From positions 1 through 5,714 of the forward strand of contig CALIRN010000110.1 in assembly GCA_938042265.1 (NCBI GenBank): a DNA stretch of 5,714 bases, read 5' to 3'. The position numbers and the translations under genes were made by a program. Under the pieces are notes generated by a model. That model was not told the DNA's origin, did no database searches, and was given only the letters and a program-made list of their open reading frames with translations. Positions 1-5,714 of the stretch are shown here, in pieces; position 1 is the first letter of the stretch; every line of letters starts with the position of its first letter. Origin of the DNA: an uncultured Eubacteriaceae bacterium (GTDB taxonomy: Bacteria; Bacillota; Clostridia; Lachnospirales; CAG-274).

Positions 1-1409
1 CATCCCATACAGTTTGTGTATTCAAGCCAGTAGGTCCACTTATCGGGAGCAGTCTGTTTGTTTCCCGTTACGGTTGTATCCGAGGATGACGGATAATCAA
101 AGCTGTCCCAGCCATCATCTCCGTTTTCCCACGCATAGCAGTCTATCATAAAGTTTCCGTTGGCTTTCATTACATCTGTATCCGTTGTTGTTTCGGGACC
201 TGCGGAAAGCTTGATTGCAAAGCCGTCTGCATTTCCGCCTCTTGTGTAAACATCGCAATTACGGTAGCTGTATACACATTTCAGAGTGTTATTTGTAGCA
301 CCGCCCGTAACCTGTATACCGCTGTCATTATTATATCTGACAATACAGTTTTCAACAGTATTTCCTGTTGCACCTGTACCTTTAATCTGAATACCGTTAT
401 CGTGGGCTTTTTCTATTATAAGGTTTTTAACGGTATTGTTTGCACTGTTTATTCTGACACCTACATCACTATCAGAGGAGGAGCTGTTAATAATATCTGT
501 GCCTGTCATATTCTCAAAATTAAGCACAGGCAGAATACCGTTTTCATCAGGAACACCTATAAGAGATACGCCGCCCTTTGAAAGCTGAAGTCTGCTCTCC
601 ATTTCAATATCGGCAGTAATGTAAACCTTGGCATCTGACTTACCTGCCGCACTGACAAGCTGAGCATAGCTGCTTACTACTGTTCCGTCAGATGTGTCAA
701 TGGTTTGTGTTGTTGTGGTTTCGGTTTTCTCCTCATATTGATTATTCAAAATCCATATTGCATCAAGCATATCAACACTGCCGCTATTGTTTGCATTTGC
801 TGCCGCAAGCTGGACAGCATCATCTATGGTTTTTATCCCTAAAATATGGCTGAGTACAACGGATGCGTCTTTTTTGTCAATATTCTTATCGCCATTGACA
901 TCACCCTTTTTGTTGTTTGTATTTAAGTATTCAACCGAAATGGATTTTATGCTTATACCGCCGCCGCTTGGTGCCAGTGAAAGCTCACAGCCAAGACCGC
1001 TATAGCTGTATTCAGCATTTGCATCCTTTTGTGTTATGGGCAGTTCAAGTTTGCCCAATGTATTACTGCCATCACTGAGTACAGCATATCTTACCGTACT
1101 GTTGCCGTTGTTTTTGGCAGTTATTTTTATATTACATGGAGCAGCTACCTTGAACTTTACAACATTTGCACCGCCGCTTGTTTTCATATAACTGCCGTCG
1201 AAGGATATGGCTTTTTCCGTTGTTGCGGCAATGTTAAGGTCATTCCATTCAAAGGATGCCGTTATGTTGGAGGCAGTTTCGTGCTCTGACATATTCCATG
1301 TTTTATTCTTAAGTTGTACTGCTGTTTCGGCAAATGTGTTAACACAGACAGAGCCAACTGTAAGTGCTGTTGCCAAAAAAATTGATATTGCTTTTTTTAA
1401 TGCTTTCAT
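1..1409 (-). CDS. Secreted dockerin-bearing pectate lyase, PL9-like (3' end outside window)
   Basis: This open frame of 469 codons leaves the window without a stop, so the C-terminus is missing. The ATG at 1409 is preceded by a GAGGGGGG ribosome binding site (about 1415-1422). Residues 1-28 are a Sec signal peptide (KALKK, hydrophobic core, cleavage probably after TFA). Residues 30-162 resemble the beta-sandwich, carbohydrate-binding-like module found in clostridial pectinases. Residues 169-225 are a type I dockerin: calcium loop 1 is D170, N172, D174, N176, D178, D181, and loop 2 is weaker (N205, N207, S209, S211, D213, D216). A Thr-rich linker (227-240) leads to a right-handed beta-helix. 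NADGF (D395) and ENGDDGWDSFD (D431, D432, D435) match the calcium-binding aspartates of PL9 enzymes such as Dickeya Pel9A. The catalytic lysine of that family would fall just past the window edge. The expected role is calcium-dependent beta-elimination of polygalacturonate outside the cell, tethered to a cohesin scaffold. Confidence is high for the architecture, good for PL9. Confidence 0.5.
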   Translation of the reverse strand, partial: MKALKKAISIFLATALTVGSVCVNTFAETAVQLKNKTWNMSEHETASNITASFEWNDLNIAATTEKAISFDGSYMKTSGGANVVKFKVAAPCNIKITAKNNGNSTVRYAVLSDGSNTLGKLELPITQKDANAEYSYSGLGCELSLAPSGGGISIKSISVEYLNTNNKKGDVNGDKNIDKKDASVVLSHILGIKTIDDAVQLAAANANNSGSVDMLDAIWILNNQYEEKTETTTTQTIDTSDGTVVSSYAQLVSAAGKSDAKVYITADIEMESRLQLSKGGVSLIGVPDENGILPVLNFENMTGTDIINSSSSDSDVGVRINSANNTVKNLIIEKAHDNGIQIKGTGATGNTVENCIVRYNNDSGIQVTGGATNNTLKCVYSYRNCDVYTRGGNADGFAIKLSAGPETTTDTDVMKANGNFMIDCYAWENGDDGWDSFDYPSSSDTTVTGNKQTAPDKWTYWLEYTNCMG

Positions 1410-1439
1410 AAGTACCCCCCTCTTTCTTGTATATATTTT

Positions 1440-1450
1440 ATTATAACATA
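1440..1450 (-). promoter_or_regulatory. Extended -10 promoter of the pectate lyase gene
   Basis: On the minus strand, positions 1450-1440 read TATGTTATAAT: a perfect TATAAT box (1445-1440) preceded by TG plus one base, the extended -10 motif of sigma-A promoters. The -35 region about 17 bp upstream is poor (ATGCAA around 1468-1463), as extended -10 promoters tolerate. Transcription would begin near 1433, giving a leader of about 24 nt with the ribosome binding site. It is a motif-only prediction. Confidence 0.5.
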
Positions 1451-1565
1451 ACTTCGTGAATATTGCATAAATATTTTGGATTTAAACTAATTTTTTAAGG
1501 AAACACTGATTAATAAAAGAAGACTGCTGCAAGGCGTGAATAATAAATGGGCAATTTGTTGTGTA
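1451..1565. other. AT-rich spacer with no recognised gene
   Basis: This stretch lies between the pectate lyase promoter and the alcohol dehydrogenase relic. I see no credible coding frame, RNA gene or strong hairpin in it. It may hold an activator or repressor site for the pectinase gene, but no clear inverted repeat points to one. Confidence 0.5.
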
Positions 1566-1766
1566 TTAAAGAATAAAGCCGCCTGCATCTGACAGACCTG
1601 TAAAGGTGTTGTACGCAAACATAATAAAATCTTCCGCTATAAGGGTTACGGCTTTAGGGAAAAGTATTTCTGAAAAGGAAAAGGCTTCCTTTGATAAATA
1701 AAATTCAACTGTATGAGTGAGAGCGTCCATTGCTGTTACCAAGGTAAGCTTACATTGCGGTATAGG
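1566..1766 (-). pseudogene. Relic of an iron-containing alcohol dehydrogenase
   Basis: The minus-strand frame bounded by a TGA at 1767-1769 and a TAA at 1566-1568 encodes 66 residues containing TAMDALTHTVEFYLS. This closely matches the (G/A)MDALTHAxEAYxS block of group III, iron-dependent alcohol dehydrogenases, whose histidine is an iron ligand. Next comes FPKAVTLIAED, resembling the A(I/V)xLIxEN helix that follows in the family, and then a stretch (NTFTGLSDAGG) that could be a damaged version of the AGxAFSNAGLG block. Intact members are about 380-400 residues, so the NAD-binding domain and most of the C-terminal domain are absent. There is no ribosome binding site before the only internal ATG (1730). 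It is most likely a deletion remnant with no enzyme activity. The family assignment rests on a short motif and is moderately secure. Confidence 0.5.
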
Positions 1767-1772
1767 TCAAGC

Positions 1773-1804
1773 AAAAAAAGAGCATTCCCGTTGGAATGCT
1801 CTTT
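1773..1804 (-). terminator. Rho-independent terminator of the ABC transporter operon
   Basis: A perfect 12-bp inverted repeat (1777-1788 with 1793-1804, core GAGCATTCC/GGAATGCTC) encloses a 4-nt loop. Read on the minus strand it is followed by a run of seven U (1779-1773). It lies 65 nt after the stop codon of the DUF1847 gene and is the first strong terminator after the four-gene operon. On the plus strand it has only three U, so it acts mainly for the minus strand. Confidence 0.5.
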
Positions 1805-1829
1805 GATTGTAAAAAGAGTGAGTTACGGT

Positions 1830-1868
1830 ATAAATGAGTATTTTTAGGCAATATAAACACTCATTTAT
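1830..1868. repeat. 10-bp perfect inverted repeat after the operon's last gene
   Basis: ATAAATGAGT (1830-1839) and ACTCATTTAT (1859-1868) are perfect inverted copies separated by 19 nt. The repeat starts directly after the DUF1847 stop codon and upstream of the main terminator. In RNA it could form an AT-rich hairpin that protects the 3' end or adds to termination. It has no U-tract of its own, so it is not called a terminator. Confidence 0.5.
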
Positions 1869-1869
1869 C

Positions 1870-2523
1870 TTAAATTTTGCTGTAAATGCTGTTGCAGGTA
1901 TACAGAGGCACGGCGGGGTTATGTCCCGTTACCCTGTCCTTTACAATAAGCACTGTTGTGGGAGCCTGGGCATATCTTAGGAAGAGTGCATCATGTCCCA
2001 CGCACAAGCCTATTAAAATATTAAGGTCGGTTTTCTGCCCGTTAAGTATTTTTGCCTGCATAATCGGGTTACACATAGACTCATATTTTTCACCCTTTGT
2101 AAGGGTATTTTCCTTCGGAATACCAATTTCTGACTTTTCCACCGCCCCTATTTTACAGCCAACCGCATAGTACTCAATATTGTGCTTTTTAAGCAGAGAC
2201 GCAAATATGCTTGCTTCGTTTAAAAGACCTACACAGGTGGCAATACCTACTTTTTTTGCACCGTAACGCTTGATAAACTCAATGGTTTCCTGCACTCTGG
2301 TATATTTGCCGTAGAAGTTACCCTCAACCTCGGCTGCAACCTGAGCAAGTCTTTGGTTGATTTCATCATTCAGATATAACTCCTTTGTGGCCGCAAGCAG
2401 ATCCTGATCTACCTTGGCTGTAAGACAAAACTTGGGATATTTTTCTTCTTCACGATTCATACAGGCCTTAACACGGCAGTTGGCGCAGGTAAGGCATTGT
2501 CTTACTTTCTTTTCTTCACTCAT
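1870..2523 (-). CDS. DUF1847 family cysteine-rich putative metal-binding protein
   Basis: The 217-residue cytoplasmic protein has no signal peptide or membrane segment. AGGAGG (2537-2532) sits 8 nt before the ATG, so the start is secure. The N-terminus carries CLTCANCRVKAC (C10, C13, C16, C21) with C33 nearby, which looks like a zinc or iron-sulfur site. The C-terminal part has the features I associate with DUF1847: ATCVGL (C97), VGCKIG (C123), MCNPI (C151), TDLNILIGLCVGHDALF (C174, H177), and APTTVLIVKDRVTGHNP. The alternating hydrophobic strands with glycine-rich turns suggest an alpha/beta domain. The family has no established reaction; metal binding is predicted from the cysteines. It is the last gene of the ABC transporter operon, 63 nt after the binding-protein gene with no terminator between them, so it may act on the imported substrate or sense redox or metal state. 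That link is inference. Confidence 0.5.
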   Translation of the reverse strand: MSEEKKVRQCLTCANCRVKACMNREEEKYPKFCLTAKVDQDLLAATKELYLNDEINQRLAQVAAEVEGNFYGKYTRVQETIEFIKRYGAKKVGIATCVGLLNEASIFASLLKKHNIEYYAVGCKIGAVEKSEIGIPKENTLTKGEKYESMCNPIMQAKILNGQKTDLNILIGLCVGHDALFLRYAQAPTTVLIVKDRVTGHNPAVPLYTCNSIYSKI

Positions 2524-2586
2524 TTTTATTTCCTCCTATCCTTGTGAAATGCTGATTTTTTACCTTGAATTAATCAGTGCCCAAAA

Positions 2587-3750
2587 TTAGCTGCAGCAGT
2601 CGGGTATTGCTTCAGAGGTGGTTTCGCAGCAATCAGGAGTCTGCTCAGATACGGGCTCACAGCAATCTGCCGTTGTCGCCTCAACGGAAGTATCTTCTCC
2701 TAAAATATCCTCATCGGTTAAGCCGTCAAACTTATATGCTATTGATTCAATAAATTCATCGGGATCTCTGTCTGCATTGATAAGTCCTATTGCCTGTAAA
2801 TCGGGCACGGTTGCCTTTAATGCCTCATAGCCGCCGTTAAGAGATGGCTTATAGCTGTAGTTATTCAATACGCTTGCATTAAACTCGGCATCACCCGAAA
2901 CCCAGTCATTTTCAACCTGAATTTTTGCAACCTCATCCTTATTTTCCTCAACCCACTGGGAGGACTTCATAATAGCCCTTGTAAACTTTTCCGCAATTTC
3001 AGGATGCTCCTGCGCAAGCTGACCTGTTACAAAGCTTATGCAGCAGTATTCATCCTTATATTCTTCGTCGGTGGCGGTATCAATTATAGGGCGTAAATTA
3101 TATTCCTTTTCGGCAATTGACGCCTGTGGATCACCGTTGGCTATTGCATCAACTGCACCGTTGGCAAGCGCCTGTGCCAGATCGCTTCCACCGTATACAA
3201 CAAATTCCACATCACAGTTATCGGCAGAGGCATTAAGCCCTGCATGATAAAGGGAGCGTCTTGCAATAATTGTTGGAGCTGCCGCACCCAGACCTGTGGT
3301 ACCGACCTTTTTACCCTTTAAATCCGCAACGGTTTTAATATCGGAGTCCTGAGGAACAAGCAGCTTAACGCAGCCTGTATGTATACCTGCGGTTATCTTT
3401 ATGTCAAGTCCGTTATCAATAGGCTGAAGATACTTGCCAAGCAGACCGAAGCCTGCATCAATCTGACCTGAGCCGATAGCCTCAGGCATATGAGCCGCAT
3501 CGACCTTTACCATTTCAAACTTAAGTCCCTCAGCTTCAAAAAAGCCTTTTTCCACACCCATTTGTATAGGCGCCTCACATAGGGAATTGTTGTAGGCAAT
3601 TTTAAGCACGTAATCATCCCCTGCCGTTTCCGTACCTGCCGTTTCAGAGGCTCCGCCTGTTTGAGCGGTTCCGCTGCCTCCGCAACCCGCCAGTACCGTT
3701 GCGGTTAAAATTGACGCTGTAAATACATTTAAAAATCTTTTTAACTTCAT
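2587..3750 (-). CDS. ABC transporter solute-binding lipoprotein (SsuA/NMT1-like) with Cys-Cys repeat tail
   Basis: The 387-residue protein starts at an ATG preceded by AGGAGG (3765-3760). A lipoprotein signal peptide ends in LAGC, so C23 should be lipidated and the protein anchored outside the membrane. After a Gly/Thr/Ala-rich linker (24-45), the body (about 46-345) has the type II periplasmic-binding fold of the sulfonate/nitrate/taurine/thiamine-precursor group: VLKIAYN at the first strand, GVEKGFFEAEGLKFE (65-79), SGQIDAGFG, VADLKGKKVG (141-150), and ALANGAVDAIANGDP (194-208). Four internal cysteine sites (C58, C127, C179, C236-C237) are unusual for this group. The tail (362-387) repeats DCCE..SE..P about every 11 residues, with Cys pairs at 363-364, 374-375 and 385-386. 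The gene follows the ATPase gene by 18 nt. The ligand cannot be deduced; sulfonates, a pyrimidine or a thiol/metal compound are all open. Confidence 0.5.
   Translation of the reverse strand: MKLKRFLNVFTASILTATVLAGCGGSGTAQTGGASETAGTETAGDDYVLKIAYNNSLCEAPIQMGVEKGFFEAEGLKFEMVKVDAAHMPEAIGSGQIDAGFGLLGKYLQPIDNGLDIKITAGIHTGCVKLLVPQDSDIKTVADLKGKKVGTTGLGAAAPTIIARRSLYHAGLNASADNCDVEFVVYGGSDLAQALANGAVDAIANGDPQASIAEKEYNLRPIIDTATDEEYKDEYCCISFVTGQLAQEHPEIAEKFTRAIMKSSQWVEENKDEVAKIQVENDWVSGDAEFNASVLNNYSYKPSLNGGYEALKATVPDLQAIGLINADRDPDEFIESIAYKFDGLTDEDILGEDTSVEATTADCCEPVSEQTPDCCETTSEAIPDCCS
2590..2667 (-). repeat. 33-nt in-frame repeat encoding the Cys-Cys tail
   Basis: Two full units (2667-2635 and 2634-2602) and a shortened third (2601-2590) each begin GA(T/C)TGCTG, encoding Asp-Cys-Cys. 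The two full units agree at about 20 of 33 bases and 7 of 11 residues (D, C, C, E, S, E, P). Conservation is concentrated on the Cys pair and the acidic and proline positions, which suggests selection on the protein and not a recent DNA duplication. Confidence 0.5.
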
Positions 3751-3768
3751 TTTATAATTCCTCCTATA

Positions 3769-4563
3769 TCAGATATAATAATCAGGTTCCTTAACTTTCC
3801 CTGCAAAGTGCAGTATTTCAAGTATTTCGGAACGTAATCTTAAAAACTCGGGGTTATTTCGCTCTCTTTGTCCATAAAGACCAACATCAATTATTTTTTC
3901 AATTTTTGCGGGTCTTGGTGACATTACAACAATTGTATCAGAAAGGTAAATTGCCTCGTCAACATCGTGAGTAACCATAACCATTGTCATATTCTTTTCA
4001 CCGCGGATACGAAGTATTTCGTCCTGCATATTCATACGTGTAAAGGCATCAAGTGCGCCTAAGGGCTCGTCAAGGAGCAGCACCTTTGGATGTCCCACCA
4101 GCGCTCTGGCTATGGATGCCCTCTGTGCCATACCACCCGAAAGCTGATGGGGAAATGCCGAGGCAAAATCCTTTAGGCCCACAAGCTCAAGATATTCCTG
4201 CACAAGTGACTTTTGCTCCTTATAAATACCTCTTGCTCTAAGGGAAAAGGCTATATTGTCATAGATTGTAAGCCATGAGAACAGTGTGGGATTTTGGAAT
4301 ACAAGCCCACGCTCACAGCCTGCCTTTCTGATTACCTCACCGTCAAGGGTAAGCTCTCCATCCGTTGGTTTGTCAAGGCCTGCAATCAGTCTTAAAAGAG
4401 TTGATTTACCGCAGCCCGAAGGACCTATAAAGGATACAAAGCTGCCCGGCTCTATATCTAGATTAACACCGTTTAAGGCTGTTATTTCCTCGCCGTTTGG
4501 CTGGGTAAAACGCTTTACTACCCCCGACACTTTAATTGCGCCTGTTGTTTGATTATTTACCAT
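3769..4563 (-). CDS. ABC transporter ATP-binding protein, SsuB/TauB type
   Basis: The 264-residue ATPase would power the adjacent permease from the cytoplasmic face. With the start at 4563 the motifs are Walker A GPSGCGKST (47-55), Q-loop Q90 in VFQNPTLFSWLT, signature LSGGMAQR (141-148), Walker B VLLLDEP (161-167), D-loop GALDA, and switch histidine H199 in VTHDVDEA. The VTHDVDEAIYLSD and MSPRPAKI stretches are typical of the nitrate/sulfonate/taurine importer branch, and the length is normal for it. An ATG at 4584 would add seven residues but has no ribosome binding site. The ATG at 4563 has AAGGGAG 7 nt upstream and overlaps the permease stop (ATGGTAA), implying translational coupling. The stop codon at 3769 lies just before the binding-protein gene's ribosome binding site. 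All catalytic residues are present. Confidence 0.5.
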   Translation of the reverse strand: MVNNQTTGAIKVSGVVKRFTQPNGEEITALNGVNLDIEPGSFVSFIGPSGCGKSTLLRLIAGLDKPTDGELTLDGEVIRKAGCERGLVFQNPTLFSWLTIYDNIAFSLRARGIYKEQKSLVQEYLELVGLKDFASAFPHQLSGGMAQRASIARALVGHPKVLLLDEPLGALDAFTRMNMQDEILRIRGEKNMTMVMVTHDVDEAIYLSDTIVVMSPRPAKIEKIIDVGLYGQRERNNPEFLRLRSEILEILHFAGKVKEPDYYI

Positions 4564-5507
4564 TTTATCACTCCCTTCTGCCATACAAGAAGTCTGTCCT
4601 TTACTTTAAAAAGCAAGGTTATAAGTATGGAAAATGTTACCGCTATTACTATCAGTCCTGCGTATACGTTTGCATAGCACATCATTTCCTTCTGCCAGTT
4701 TATGTACCAGCCCAAACCGTATTTTGCACCAATCATCTCCGCTGTCATAAGAGTGATAAAGGCGGAACAGGTACCGTTAAATATACCTATAAATATGCTT
4801 GGCATTGCCGCAGGCACGCCTACCTTGAATATTTTGTAAAAGATATTTGCTCCCAGTGTTTCAGAAACCTCGAAAAAGGCATTTGCAATATTCTGTATTC
4901 CACTGCTTGTCATCAGTGTTGTAGGGAACCATACCGCAAGAGCTATAAGAAAGCTGCTTGCCGACACTGTATCGGGGAATACAACCAAAACCAAAGGTAT
5001 CCACGCTGTGGATGGAATAGGGCCGAGAAATCTTACAACAGGATTAAGCCAGTAGGCAGCGTGCTTATTAAAGCCTATAGCTATACCCGCCGCAATACCT
5101 ACAACAGCTCCTCCGAAAAAGCCCGTAAACAACAGTCTGGATGAATAAGCAAGACATTTTAACAGTACATCTCTGTCCTCAACTATTACTCCTATTACCT
5201 TTGACGGTGATGGGAAGTAAATCACAGGCAGCAGATTAAGCTTTGCCGTAAGCAGATTAATTACCGTTATAAGTGCAATAACTCCCGTCCAAAACAGGCT
5301 TTTATACTCCACTGTTTTTTTCAGGCTATCCGTAAAACAGGACATGACTGCTACAGCAAGGGTAATTGCCAGTACAATTACCGAAAAATATGTATAATAC
5401 TCAATTTTAACCTCGCCGGCACCGTTTTTAACAAAAAGCTGTACAAGCAAAGCTACCAGCGCCGCCGTAAAGGGCAGCCATACCTTAAATTGCTTCATAG
5501 CCAACAC
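4557..5507 (-). CDS. ABC transporter permease, SsuC/TauC type
   Basis: The 316-residue integral membrane protein should form the homodimeric channel of the importer. The core matches the binding-protein-dependent permease domain: FPSPSKVIGVIVE (98-110), a membrane helix at about 123-145, PIPSTAWIPLVLVVF (163-177), AVWFPTTLMTS (191-201), the ATPase-docking EAA loop SETLGANIFYKIFKVGVPAAMP (216-236 region), then AEMIGAKYGLGWYI (256-269) and a last helix at 282-302. About 95 residues with three hydrophobic segments (near 9-26, 39-57 and 71-90) precede the core, more than the single leading helix of typical members of about 250 residues. The start is uncertain: GTG at 5507 is 6 nt after AGGA (5517-5514), TTG at 5504 is 9 nt after it, and the ATG at 5498 is 15 nt away. 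GTG is preferred on spacing. It is the first gene of the operon. Confidence 0.5.
   Translation of the reverse strand: MLAMKQFKVWLPFTAALVALLVQLFVKNGAGEVKIEYYTYFSVIVLAITLAVAVMSCFTDSLKKTVEYKSLFWTGVIALITVINLLTAKLNLLPVIYFPSPSKVIGVIVEDRDVLLKCLAYSSRLLFTGFFGGAVVGIAAGIAIGFNKHAAYWLNPVVRFLGPIPSTAWIPLVLVVFPDTVSASSFLIALAVWFPTTLMTSSGIQNIANAFFEVSETLGANIFYKIFKVGVPAAMPSIFIGIFNGTCSAFITLMTAEMIGAKYGLGWYINWQKEMMCYANVYAGLIVIAVTFSILITLLFKVKDRLLVWQKGVIKW
4571..4579 (-). promoter_or_regulatory. Ribosome binding site deciding the ATPase start
   Basis: Minus-strand AGAAGGGAG lies inside the last codons of the permease gene, 7 nt before the ATG at 4563 and after the alternative ATG at 4584. It therefore supports only the shorter ATPase. 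Confidence 0.5.
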
Positions 5508-5515
5508 TCACTTTC

Positions 5516-5550
5516 CTATCATTTCTATATGATTAATATGTTTTTGATAG
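5516..5550. repeat. Inverted repeat in the leader, overlapping the permease ribosome binding site
   Basis: CTATCA (5516-5521) and TGATAG (5545-5550) are inverted copies 23 nt apart, with the smaller near-palindrome ATATGATTAATAT between them. The copy next to the gene overlaps the AGGA ribosome binding site, and the other lies at the predicted transcription start. It could be a repressor site or a weak hairpin limiting translation. Short AT-rich repeats of this kind also arise by chance. Confidence 0.5.
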
Positions 5551-5555
5551 AATGT

Positions 5556-5584
5556 ACTTTACCACATATTTCATATTATGTCAA
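5556..5584 (-). promoter_or_regulatory. Sigma-A promoter of the ABC transporter operon
   Basis: On the minus strand a perfect -35 box TTGACA (5584-5579) is separated by 17 bp from TAAAGT (5561-5556), which matches TATAAT at four of six positions. A TG plus one base directly before the -10 box makes it an extended -10 as well. Transcription should start near 5549, leaving a leader of about 42 nt before the permease start. No other convincing promoter is seen inside the operon. Confidence 0.5.
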
Positions 5585-5634
5585 TAGGAATTCGGGATTT
5601 TTTCTTTTTTATTTGCTGTAAGCTCTGCTTAAAC

Positions 5635-5675
5635 AAAAAAAGGGGCTGTCGCATTAATGAATGATATGCTCCCTT
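5635..5675 (-). terminator. Imperfect hairpin plus U-tract: upstream terminator or insertion-sequence end
   Basis: On the minus strand a hairpin with GGGAGC and GCCCC arms and an AT-rich inner stem (CATT/AATG) is followed by seven U (5641-5635). This would end transcription of a gene lying beyond the right edge and insulate the ABC operon promoter. The stem has mismatches and G-U pairs. The plus-strand sequence GGGGCTGTCGCA at 5642 also resembles terminal sequences of several clostridial insertion sequences, so the hairpin may belong to a mobile-element end. Confidence 0.5.
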
Positions 5676-5714
5676 CTAGGTAAACAAGTGAAATAATAAA
5701 AACTTGTCACTTAG

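Noticed and set aside
787..1446. Three overlapping plus-strand open frames of 70-90 codons
   Set aside because: They lie opposite the pectate lyase gene, whose signal peptide, dockerin and PL9 motifs are unmistakable; they are shadows.
1504..2579. CACTGATTAAT at 1504-1514 and its inverted copy at 2569-2579, as possible ends of a mobile element
   Set aside because: An 11-base match is expected by chance several times in an AT-rich window of this size, and the interval contains an intact operon gene with no transposase.
2551..2580. Hairpin between the binding-protein and DUF1847 genes as an internal terminator
   Set aside because: Only six base pairs of AT-rich stem (CTGATT/AATCAG) with a 14-nt loop and no U-tract after it; read-through is expected.
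4564..4584. Upstream ATG at 4584 as the ATPase start
   Set aside because: It has no ribosome binding site, while the ATG at 4563 has a well-spaced AAGGGAG and overlaps the permease stop.
4536..5144. Long plus-strand open frame of 202 codons
   Set aside because: It is antisense to the clearly coding permease and ATPase genes, rich in Cys, Tyr and Arg without any domain, and has no ribosome binding site.
5650..5714. Short minus-strand open frames at the right edge as the C-terminus of a transposase
   Set aside because: Every frame is under about 25 codons in the window and none matches a motif I recognise.

Overview
The window looks like a piece of an anaerobic, plant-fibre-degrading Gram-positive Clostridia genome, probably a gut Ruminococcus or Oscillospiraceae relative. 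The evidence is moderate-to-low GC, strong AGGAGG-type ribosome binding sites, a type I dockerin on a secreted pectinase, and a lipoprotein-type solute-binding protein. The genus is an inference. All recognisable genes lie on the minus strand, so the biological order runs from high to low coordinates.

Right edge to 5508: a poor hairpin with a U-tract (5635-5675, minus-strand sense), which is either the terminator of a gene outside the window or the end of an insertion sequence. It is followed by a clear sigma-A promoter (TTGACA, 17 bp, TAAAGT) and a leader of about 42 nt.

5507 to 1870: a compact four-gene operon. In order it encodes a SsuC/TauC-type ABC permease, its ATPase (ATG overlapping the permease stop), a lipoprotein solute-binding protein of the SsuA/NMT1 type, and a DUF1847 cysteine-rich putative metal-binding protein. 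Together they would import a small molecule whose identity cannot be read from the sequence. The binding protein ends in an 11-residue repeat carrying three Cys-Cys pairs, and the DUF1847 protein has ten cysteines, so a soft-metal, thiol or redox connection is a reasonable hypothesis. A perfect 12-bp hairpin with a U7 tract (1773-1804) ends the operon.

1769 to 1410: a gene-free stretch. It holds a previously hidden relic of an iron-dependent alcohol dehydrogenase (1566-1766), about 115 nt with nothing recognised, and an extended -10 promoter.

1409 to 1: the first 469 codons of a secreted PL9-like pectate lyase with an N-terminal beta-sandwich module and a dockerin placed between it and the catalytic beta-helix. 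The gene runs off the left edge before the expected catalytic lysine.

[Form note: the original answer gave no feature confidence values; the 0.5 on every feature is a placeholder required by the schema, not an estimate.]
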